DNA of 64,000 bases from Nansenia antarctica (taxonomy: Eukaryota > Chordata > Actinopteri > Argentiniformes > Microstomatidae): the NCBI GenBank assembly GCA_963989245.1, contig OZ022339.1:22916816-22980815 (forward strand). The letters run 5' to 3'. The notes below the pieces were generated by a model. The model did no database searches. It was not told the origin of the DNA and worked only from the letters and a program-made list of their open reading frames with translations. Shown piece by piece: positions 1-9,100 of this stretch (its first letter is position 1; each line of letters starts with the position of its first letter). Made by a program: the position numbers and the translations under genes.

Positions 1-216
1 GGCCACGCCCCCCGACCGCCTGCGCTTCCCCCGAGGCACGGCGTCCCGCAGCACCTTCCACGGGGGGCAGCTGAGGGAGCGGCGCACCGCCACCTACAAC
101 GGCCCCCCCCCCGCCTCCCCCACGCTCTCCCACGACGCCGCCCCCCTCTCCTCCCAGACACGCAGCCGCGCCTCCAGCAACCTCTTCTCCAAGCTCACCT
201 CCAAGCTCACGCGCAG
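1..216 (+). CDS. mark3: MARK3 spacer-region exon (5' end outside the window)
   Basis: The frame starts at base 2 and encodes a Ser/Pro-rich linker that includes RRTATYNGPPPASPTLSHD and LFSKLTSKLTRR. The exon ends ...CGCAG|GTAAGG at 216, leaving phase 2. Its 5' boundary is not visible. Confidence 0.92.
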
Positions 217-3200
217 GTAAGGTCGTAGTTCACGGACCGCACGCCACTACTAACTACCGTGAACTCTGAACTCTGAACCCAGGGGGGTGTCCAAATGTGG
301 GCCGTAACCAACCGCCCCCCCCGTGTAGGGTCATATATGGTGTGTAGGGTAATATATAATAATAATATTAATAATACTTTTTATTTGTATAGCGCTTTTC
401 CTGCAAACGTTGCAGCTCAAAGTGCTTCTATCATTATATAATCATCATTTAATTATTTAGTCATTTAAAGGCAATATTAAAAAGATGGGTTGTATGTATG
501 TACACGTATGGTGTGTAGGGTCCACATGCCCTTTGACCTTTGGGTTGGTCATTGAAGACCAAGATGCTTTTTTTTTGTGTCAAGGTCAGAGAGTTGCATT
601 GTGGGAAACATTCACAGTCCTGTTAAAGTAGATTTGTTTTAAACGTCGCCTGGGTGTCAACAACCTGAGAGGTGTGGGAGACACTTCCTGTCTGGAACCT
701 GAAACTATGACATCATCACAACATGAAACAGGAAGTAGGAAGTAGTTTAGATTGGGACTGTGATGTCATCAGTACCAGACCTGTGATGTCATCATGACTG
801 ACAGAAATCCACATCTCACCTTCTGAATCTTCCCCTTTAACCCCCCTCTCCCTCTTTCTCTCTCTCCCTTCCTCTCTCGCTCTCTCCCTTCCTTCCTCTC
901 TCTCTGTCTCCCTTCCTCCCTCTCTCTCCGTCTCCCTTCCTCTCTCTCTCTCTCTCTCGCATCTTCACCAATCACCATTCTCACTGTTTCTTTGTGTTTC
1001 TGTTGTAGAAACATGTCGTTCAGGTTTACCAAAAGGTAGGACCTCCTGCTGCCTACAGTGTGTTGCTCTTAACCACCTTAACCACCTCCGTGTTTAAACA
1101 GCTGGAGCTTCACTAACACACCTGCTTTAGAAGCTCTGATCTATGGCTGAGACATGGTCTGAGGAGACGTAACGAATGCTCCAGACCAGGGCGTGGCACC
1201 TCTCGATCGATCAGAAGCAAATCTCCAGCCGCCAGAAAAGCTTTAGCCACTAATCAATCAATCACCAACGCGTGCATGGCGTGGGGTTGGGACTGGCTGG
1301 CCAGTTGCTGTTGACTGTGTTTTTAATGATTTGTTTTGTATTGAACGGTTCTTCCAGGTAAGTTTATCTGCCAGTTTATGAGCCTATATTATATTCAACG
1401 TAGGTACGTAGGAGGAAGATCTGATCTCTTATCCTCGATCGCTGTATCTCTGTCTAGCATCGGACTTTAGCGGATTTAATGGTTGTGACCAGTACGCTCT
1501 GATAATGTTGGTGTTCTGTAGCAGCGATGCGCTTTGCGTCGTACTGTGGTCCGCTGGCTATAGATGATTTTGTCGAGCGTTAAGTATGCGTCGTTTGGCT
1601 TTCAGAGTTTCAGTTTTGTCCGTTATTGAATCACACATCCATGACTGATCCACTGGTACTGAAACACCAATGTTTTAGTGTTTTTGTGGAGTCCTACTGA
1701 ATAGCAACAAGGTCACTCTGACTGACTATTCAGAGACTCAGAAGTGGTCATTGTTTGTTGTCCATTCTTAACGTAATGCATTTAATGCATAAAAATACTT
1801 CAGTTTGGAAACATTGATTAGACATTTATCATCGGCCAGTTGATTGTTGTTGTCTGTACCAGCAAACGGCTTGCAAAGGAAAAGCCCAAACGCTCCTATA
1901 CCGTGTCAGTGTAATGACACACTGCCATCTAGTGGTCATCTAGTGGTATTGTAATGTTACATCTCAGTAAGTGACAGTTGGGTCACCAATCGTAAAACAA
2001 GGCAAGGCAAGTTTATTAGTACAGCACATTTCATACAACAGGGGCAATTCAAAGTGCTTTACATACGTTATTTAAAAATACAGCAAGAGCAGCATAGTAA
2101 GAAAATGAAAATTACAATGAATAAAAGCAAATATAAGAAGTAAATAGATAAAACATTTAATAAGAATGGAAAAAAGACATTGATAGAAGTGTTTGTGTTT
2201 AATCATAACTGGTGCAAAACATTAAGGTTTTTAGCATAGATTTAAATATTTTAAGGGTTTGGGGCCTGTTTGATTTCTTCAGTGAGTTTGTTCCAGGAGC
2301 ATGCAGCAGCGCGACTGAAAGCTGCTGCACCGTGTTTTGTTTTTACTCTTGGAACGATTAGCTGATTAGCCTCAGCTGACCTTAGGGACGAACACTCCCA
2401 TGATCCCATCTCTTTCCTTTACCTTCTTTGGTGCGTCTTTGTTTGTCACTCATTGTATTTCTTATTTCACAACATCTTCGGAAAAACTCTTGGTTGGATG
2501 TAACTCAGACGGTCTCATCTCTGGTCTCAGTGGTTTTTTAAGTCTTTGTCTGTTTCACCTTCACCCTTCACCTCAGTTCTACTGCTGTGTGCCTATGTCT
2601 CCTCCCTGACCTTTCTGTGACCTTTAACCTTCGACCTCTCACTGCTCTTCCTCCCCCTCAGGGTCAGTATTGACCCGTCCAAACGGCAGACAGCCAAACC
2701 TTCCACCCCTCCTGCACAGGGAGACAAGACTCTTAGTAAGTCTTCTGTCCAACCGACCTCTCCTCTCCTCCTCCCACTCCCTCCCTCCCTCCCTCCCTCC
2801 TTCTCTCCCTCCTTTTATCACCCCGGCGTTTGCGGCCTGTGATCCATGTCTTACATTCTTTCTTTCTTTCTTTTCATGTATCCGTAAACAAAAACAAAAG
2901 AAAATATATACACTACTTTTTTTCAGAATCCATCTTTTCTTCCAGATTCAGGAGCGGAAGATATAGAGAGTTGTAGGAAGTCGCAGATGGAGATATAGCG
3001 ACAGCGTAAGGGATCATTAAAACCCCCCTACCCCCCCCCCCCCCCCCCCAACCCTAACCCCCCCCCCACAAAGAGAGCTCTCGCCCTGTCTGTGTTTCAA
3101 GTTTATGTGAGAGAACAAACTCTGATGATGCACACCCCAGTCCTGTCCTGTCCCGTCCCCCCCTCTCCCATATGTGTATGTAAAACCCTCACAGCCCCCC

Positions 3201-5374
3201 CCCCCCCTGTCCCACATAACAGCCTCAGAGCCTTTTTTTCGGCCCTTCTATTCTTGCCCCCTATCCCCCTGGGCCGTCAGCAATGCTGCAGGAACACCAG
3301 CCAGCCCAGAGACCCTCAGGAGCAGCTTCTCCTCCGCCTGTCCTGCCCTGTCCTGTCCTGTCCCCTGTCCTGTCCTGTCCTGTCCCCTGTCCTGTCCTGT
3401 CCTATCCCCTGTCCTGTCCCCAGCCAGCCCAGAGACCCTCAGGAGCAGCTTCTCTCTGCCTCCCTCCTGGCTGACGTCCAGGCTGGTCTGCATGTCCTGA
3501 TGTCCTGATGTCCCCAACAGGGGACTGGGCCTCATGTCCCTACCCGTAGTCTCTCTAGCCGTCTCTGCGCTCTGCAGCGGCCTGTCCTGTCCCCTGTCCT
3601 GTCCTGTCCCCTGTCCTGTCCCACGGTGACTAGCAATCTGCTTGTCCTCTCCTGACACACGTCCAAGAGAGAGAAGAAATAGAGGACACCTCCTTCGCCT
3701 CCTAAAGAGACACTGTCCAACTTTCACCCCACCTCCCCTCCCCTCCCCTCCCCTTCCCTCCCCTCCACCCTCCCCTCCCCTCCCCTCCCCTCCACCCCCC
3801 CAGACCAGAGTAGACAGCATGAGTCCTCCCACACCAGCACCAAGTCCACATGGTGGCGTCTTATGCATGCAGTGGAAGTGATGCACAGTGTGTCTGGTTA
3901 TGCGTGGACTGTAGGTGAAGTGTGTGTGTGTGTATGTGTGTGTGTGTGTGTATGTGTGTGTGTCTCTGTGTGTTTGGGTGAATCTCATGTTCTCATGTTT
4001 ATCAAGCTTTACACAAGCTGTCATCTGGTCATAGCATCATCACCATGACTGTGTTCCCTGTGCTGTGTGTGTGTGGTGTAGAAGCATCTCTTCTTCTTTG
4101 TTACTTTTTAAAATCTGGGTTGTTTCAATGTTTTTGGTTAAAGAAGCAAGAAAGTGTGAACCCCCAGTCTGACTGATCATGTGACTGATCATGTGACTGG
4201 TCATGTGACTGGTCAGCTCGAGCTCCATTTGATTTATTCCAGATATTCTTGAGAGAATCGTCAATATTTTGTCCTGTGTCGGGGTTTCATGTTAAGATTG
4301 TTCTGATGAGGTGATGATATTTTGGTGGTGGCTTTCTTGTTTTTATAACTTCCAGTTATGTAACTGTTACTTGTTCTCTCTCTGTGTATGTACGGTAAAC
4401 AATATCTCTCTCTTGTTCTCCGTGATCTTTCAATGATAAAAAAACGTTCTTTGGGAAGTCAACATTTCAGTTTTTTTGTCTTCCCCCCCCCCCATCCCCT
4501 CTTCATCTTCCTCCGCTCCCTCAACGTCTGACAGAGTCTCAACCGAGTTTGAGAGAACCGGGAGATTTGAGGGCTCAAGGTGAGGTATCTGCGCTGGTCC
4601 TGACCCCCACAGGCTTCAAGCCTCCTCCTCCCGCCACCATGCTATGAACCCCCCCCCCCCCCATCCCTCCATCCAGTCAGTCAGTCAGTCCCTAGCCCCG
4701 GTCCATCCAGGATGTCTCCCCCCTCCTCCCATTAGAAGCTTATGAGGGGATCTGAATGGGGTGTGTTGGTGTTGTTGGTGCTTTAAGTGCGTGCCCCCCG
4801 CCTGTTGTGATTGTGCCCCCCCCCCCCGGTCTGCATGACGCCGCTCTGCTTGTGTGCTGCATAACCGCCAGTCAGTCGCATGCTCACGACCCCGCAATCA
4901 ACACCCTGCATGGTCGTGTTGTCGGTTTATTGAGACCTCTGTGTGTCTGTACAGGTTTGATGGATACATTTTGTCCATTTCCTGTCTCCTGTGTGTCATT
5001 TCCTATCTTCCTGTCTCCCTCCCTGCAGTCGCCATGTACCTGGGGATCAGAAAGGGGAAAGGGCGGGCGGTAAACCCCGCTCCCTCAGGTTCACTTGGAG
5101 TATGCGGACCACCAGCTCCCTGGAGCCCAGCCACATCATGAGGGAGATCCGCAAGGTGCTCGACGCCAACAACTGCGACTACGAACAGCAGGAGAGTTTC
5201 CTGCTGCTGTGTGTCCACGGAGACGGACACGCTGAGAACCTTGTCCAGTGGGAGATGGAGGTGTGTAAGCTGCCCCGCCTCTCCCTCAACGGCGTGAGGT
5301 TCAAGAGGATATCCGGCTCATCCATCGCTTTTAAAAACATTGCTTCCAAAGTCTCCAACGAGTTAAAGCTCTGA
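1..5374 (+). CDS. mark3: MARK3, MAP/microtubule affinity-regulating kinase 3, C-terminal part
   Basis: This is the 3' end of a MARK/Par-1 serine/threonine kinase gene; the kinase and UBA domains lie upstream of the window. Coding exons seen are 1-216, 1009-1035, 2662-2735 (cassette), 4535-4579 and 5029-5374. Joining 1-216, 1009-1035, 4535-4579 and 5029-5374 keeps one frame and ends in the KA1 domain. That domain runs from PRSLRFTWSM to IASKVSNELKL; in this family it binds acidic phospholipids and helps autoinhibition and membrane targeting. The spacer peptide LFSKLTSKLTRR and the NMSFRFTKR microexon are MARK3 hallmarks. The neighbours CKB, TRMT61A and BAG5 support MARK3 over MARK1, 2 or 4. 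Family knowledge: MARKs phosphorylate tau and MAPs and control cell polarity. Adding the 74-bp cassette shifts the frame and gives a KA1-less end. Orthology is inferred, not aligned. Confidence 0.95.
340..490 (+). repeat. Short interspersed repeat, copy 1 (MARK3 intron)
   Basis: It contains TTTGTATAGCGCTTTTCCTG, then GCAAACGTTGCAGCTCAAAG and an AT-rich tail ending AATATTAAAAAGATGGGT. An inverted relative lies at about 11.89-12.06 kb and a fragment at 10.29-10.34 kb, so this is a dispersed family. Confidence 0.6.
1009..1035 (+). CDS. mark3: MARK3 27-bp microexon
   Basis: Flanked by TTGTAG acceptor and GTAGGA donor, this exon adds NMSFRFTKR. Its length is a multiple of three, so including or skipping it does not change the frame. 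The same peptide, almost unchanged, is a spliced segment of mammalian MARK3 (established knowledge). A strongly CT-rich tract (841-960) lies upstream and may act as an extended polypyrimidine tract. Confidence 0.9.
1999..2385 (-). repeat. Rex1-like LINE 3' tail in a MARK3 intron
   Basis: The segment starts with GGCAAGGCAAGTTTATTAG and contains ...CAATTCAAAGTGCTTTACAT. This is the reverse complement of the 3' tail typical of fish Rex1-type LINEs. The downstream wording (GTTTGGGGCCTGTTTGATTT) reads as the reverse of the segment at 20.42-20.46 kb. No ORF remains. The family call is from memory. Confidence 0.55.
2662..2735 (+). CDS. mark3: MARK3 74-bp frame-changing cassette exon
   Basis: The acceptor is CCCCCTCAG and the donor GTAAGT. 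In frame it encodes VSIDPSKRQTAKPSTPPAQG followed by DKTL, which resembles the VSLDPSKRQ exon of mammalian MARK paralogues. At 74 bp it is not a multiple of three: it enters in phase 2 and leaves in phase 1, so it moves the following two exons into another frame. Use of this exon is inferred from splice sites and family resemblance. Confidence 0.75.
3328..3640. repeat. CCTGTCC minisatellite in a MARK3 intron
   Basis: Tandem TCCTGTCCTGTCCCCTG-type units occur in two blocks. Around them, a roughly 30-bp segment (CAGCCCAGAGACCCTCAGGA) is duplicated at about 3301 and 3424. ORFs on both strands here come from repeat periodicity. Confidence 0.85.
3718..3975. repeat. CCCCTC-rich tract and (GT)n microsatellite
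   Basis: A C/T-rich simple repeat (3718-3800) is followed by unique sequence and then a GT microsatellite (3918-3975). Both lie inside a MARK3 intron. Confidence 0.85.
4535..4579 (+). CDS. mark3: MARK3 45-bp exon readable in two frames
   Basis: Entered directly from the microexon it encodes VSTEFERTGRFEGS, matching the mammalian MARK3 peptide PTEYERNGRYEGS. Entered from the cassette exon it encodes SQPSLREPGDLRAQ, matching the SQTNLRESGDLRSQ peptide known from a MARK isoform. The acceptor is CTGACAG, the donor GTGAGG. Confidence 0.85.
5029..5374 (+). CDS. mark3: MARK3 last coding exon with KA1 domain
   Basis: The acceptor is CCCTGCAG at 5021-5028. In the KA1 frame it reads SRHVPGDQKGERAGGKPRSL and continues through the KA1 core (EIRKVLDANNCDYEQ, HGDGHAENLVQWEMEVCKLP, LSLNGVRFKRISG) to a TGA at 5372-5374. 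In the cassette-shifted frame it begins VAMYLGIRKGKGR and stops at 5139-5141. Both frames are open at the 5' end of the exon. Confidence 0.95.
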
Positions 5375-5840
5375 ACACAAGGGCCGAATATTATATAGAA
5401 CGTATTTAAGCTGTACAATCATTAAAGTAGCAGTTTCCAAATGTTTTTTAACAAGAATACACAGAGTATGTATTGAATATTATAATGTATAGAGTAATGC
5501 TTTGGCAATAATCACTGAATAACTTACTAATAACTACAGTATAATCTGGCCATATTTGGCCAACATAACGAGTTGAATATGATTTGTCATGCTGTGAACG
5601 TGGACAAAGAGCATTTCTAGTCTTTGGTATTATTTATTTCATCTTTTCTCTCCTCATGAAACCTTAGCATTGTTTTCAGTGTACATAATGTATCTTACTT
5701 CCAGACAGCCACACATTGTTATACTCCATTTTTCTTTTATATTGTTTAAAAGTAGAGCTCATGGAATTCATGTAAAATGTATGCTCACAAGGTCAGAGTC
5801 ACCCGTGTCTCAATTAAAATGTCTGTAAACATGGTTCACA
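5375..5840 (+). other. mark3: MARK3 3' UTR
   Basis: An AT-rich non-coding stretch follows the KA1 stop. Candidate poly(A) signals are ATTAAA near 5422 and near 5813. The converging CKB 3' UTR begins about 100 bp downstream. The exact cleavage site is not determined. Confidence 0.6.
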
Positions 5841-5949
5841 GTCTTGACTTCTCATGCTAAGGGTCGATCGTGTGGCTTATTTAAATACCAAGAAGGATCA
5901 TGGGTAACTTCAGCACGCATGCAGTGACAAAGAACAAACGCAGTCAACC

Positions 5950-6121
5950 ACAGATCGAAACATTTTATTGTCGTGTTTTCAGATCCACTCTCACGTTGAA
6001 AGAAGACCTTGCGTGAGAGAGTAAGTGCTCTTTAATACAGAGTGCATTCCAGGATAGTGTCACACATTCATTCAGACATGGGGGGGGAGGGGGAGGGAGG
6101 GGTGTCCAACCAGGGGAGAGT
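5950..6121 (-). terminator. ckb: CKB 3' UTR and poly(A) signal
   Basis: An AATAAA (minus strand) lies at 5969-5964, about 155 bp after the stop codon. The short 3' UTR places the CKB end roughly 100 bp from the last MARK3 poly(A) signal in tail-to-tail orientation. Confidence 0.7.
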
Positions 6122-9100
6122 TTACTTCTGGGCGGGCATCAGGTCATCGATTGACCCGCCCTTCTCCAGCTTCTTCTCCATCTCCACCAGCAGCTTCACG
6201 CCGTCCACCACCATCTGCATCAGCGCCACCTCAGAGAAGCCCAGCCGGTCGGCGTTGGAGATGTCGAAGGTTCCTCCCACAGCCGCGGTGTCCACGCCAC
6301 CTGAGGAGAGGCCAGATCGTTAGTCACCAGCCATCAACACAGGGGTTTCAGAACCGATACAGTATTCCTTCTGGCAAACGTATTGTCAGTATTACATGAC
6401 GACATCATCATCATCTCCTTTACCTGTTCCGCGTTTCTGAAGCCTCAGCTTCTTGAGGATCTCCTCAAACTTGGCGTGCTTGCTGACGTTGGGGATCTTG
6501 ACGTGGACGCCGGCGCGCAGCCCCGTGCCGAGGTTAGAGGGGCAGGTCAGCACGTAGCCCAGGTGCTCGTTCCACATGAAGGCGTGGCCGTTGTCTTTGA
6601 ACAGAGACTCGATCTGCGGAGAAGGAGATTCGGGGGGTGGGGGCAGAATTTAGTTAAGAAGGTCGACATCGACGTTACCACAGAGTCGATAACTAGCAAC
6701 ATTTTTATAAAAACACCACGTTCTGAACGTGTGACGATGGTAAGTTACGGTGGAGATGATTGGCAGGTCTAGCTCGCCCAACCAGACGCCCCCTGGGTCT
6801 CACCTTGGTGAGGCCGGTGCAGAAGCGTGTGAACACCTCCCTCATGTTGCCTCCCTTCTGCATGGAGATGACCCTCAGGTGGTCCTCCTCGTTCACCCAC
6901 ACCAGGAACGTCTTGTTCTCGTTGTGCCTGAGACAAAGGAGAGCCTTAAACAACCTTCCTCTGAGCTCAGGAAGTAAGGCTTCTGAAGCACCAAATGTAA
7001 TGTATGTATAAATAAGCCTTATTAACACCAGAACAGCCGTGGGTGGGGTCTTTTGACCGTGAGAGTAAAATAATTGTTATATCTTTGCACTTGATCAAAT
7101 TTCAGGACCACTAGTGGTCGTTGTGTGTAAGTAGCAGCTTCCCATTGTAAAGACTATGGTCGTTTGACCCCCGAGGCGCCTCACCAGATGCCCCGGCCGT
7201 CGGGCCAGTCCCGGCCCATCCCGGCGGACAGCAGCAGAGGAGACACGGGCTTGTCGAACAGGAAGTGGTCGTCGATCAGCAGCTGCTGCTCCTCGTCCGT
7301 CATGTTCTTCAGGGCGTAGTACTTCCCCTTCAGGTCACCTGACAGGGCGGCCAGGGCTGGAGAGGAACGGACATGTTAGCTCCTCTGGGGCTCGGGCGGT
7401 AGAGCATGGCGCTAACAGCGCTTAGGTTGTGGGTTCGATTCCCGCTGGGACCGTATATACTAAAATGTATGTATGCACTTACTGCAATGTAAGTGTCTTT
7501 GGATAAACGTGTCAGCTGAATGGTGTATGTTATTATATTATTATATCAGCTCCGTTTGAGTCTCCGTTCATCTGGAGGATTAAATGTGTGGTGTCCCTCT
7601 TCTTACCTTCACTAATCCTGCCATGTAACACCAGTATTATTAACACCAGTATTATTAACACCAGTATTTACATTACAAGCCACAAATGACCTGTTCAAAA
7701 CAGCCAAACAAAGCCAGTGACCTAAAACTGTTTAACAAAGACATCCCCATACGACTCGCCAACTCTCCTGTCAATAACTTGCATTAATTCAGCTTGCCAC
7801 CAGAGGGGGCCCTCTACACAGTAATGTGGAAATGCATCATGACAGGGTGGCGTGCAGAGCTCCTGACCCGTTGCTGTGCAGAATGCTGTCTGTCCTCTGC
7901 TCCGTTATAGGTCATGGCTGGACAGAAACATCTACCTTTATCCTAAGCCTGCTTAGTGGTGCGTCAGCTTCTGTCCACCGCAACCCCCTCCCCTGTCATC
8001 CTCATCTAAACCCGCCCCTGTCACCCTCATCTAAACATCTGTGCTCAACTCTACGTACCACCCTACCCCTCTATGTACCACCCTACCCCTCTATACCGCC
8101 CTACATACCACCCTACCCCTCTATGTACCACCCTACCCCTCTATACCACCCTAACCCTCTATGTACCACCCTACCACTCCATGTACCACCTTATCACTCC
8201 ACTATGTACTACCCTACCCCTCGACGTACCACCCTACCCCTCGACGTACCACCCTACCCTACCCTACCCCTCTACGTACCACCCTACCCCTCCATGTACC
8301 ACCCTATCCTACCACTCAACGTACCACCCTACCCCCATCACTCCAAGTAACATTTAAACCCTCGCCACACGGCCCCTCTCCTCCGTACCCTCTATGGAGA
8401 GCTTCTCGATGCCCCTCCTCTCCCCGCGGCTGCAGTGGGGGGGCAGGCAGAACCCGCGGACGCTCCGGCCTGTCCGGACGCGGGAACTCAGGACGTAGTT
8501 GGGGTCCAGGTCGTCTCCGCCCTGCAACAACACACAGTGGTTAGCCTCTCTGCAGGAGGGTAGAGGGCTTCAATAAACCATGGGTCTCCCATCTCCAGAG
8601 AGACAGACTGACAGCCGTGTGTCAGGGAACAGAACAGCACCGGACCTTCAGGTTCTCTGGGTTCAGGTCGGTCTTGTGCTTGTCGGAGGGTTTGTAGCCT
8701 CCGTGTCTCTCCTCGATGACGGGGTCCAGCAGCTCCTTGAACACCTCGTAGGTCTCCTCGTCTCCCGCCACGCACCCCACCGTCATGATGAAGGGATGGC
8801 CTGGAGGAGAGACCAATCAGGAGGGGGCTTAGATGGAGACACACACTCAGGACCAATGACCAGGGTGGTGTTCCATCAACAACGCTAAAGGGAAAATCCA
8901 GGCTTATTCTGATAAGTCTAGTTATCCAAAATAAGCCTGGATGTTCCTTTATAGACGTTGATGGAACAACCCCCAGGTCACTGACCAAAACTCAGAATGT
9001 CATCAAGCTCAAGGCCTATACTGAGACTGGGGATGGGTGTGTGTTACCAGGATTATCAACCCCTGTCTGAATGACCCCGTCTATGGTGAAGCCGTTGGGG

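Noticed and set aside
769..1032. 87-codon minus-strand ORF antisense to the MARK3 microexon
   Set aside because: Arg/Glu-rich translation of a CT tract; no evidence of coding.
7380..7450. tRNA gene candidate
   Set aside because: A and B boxes are present, but no complete cloverleaf closes and the same sequence with a SINE tail recurs at other loci. It is a SINE head.
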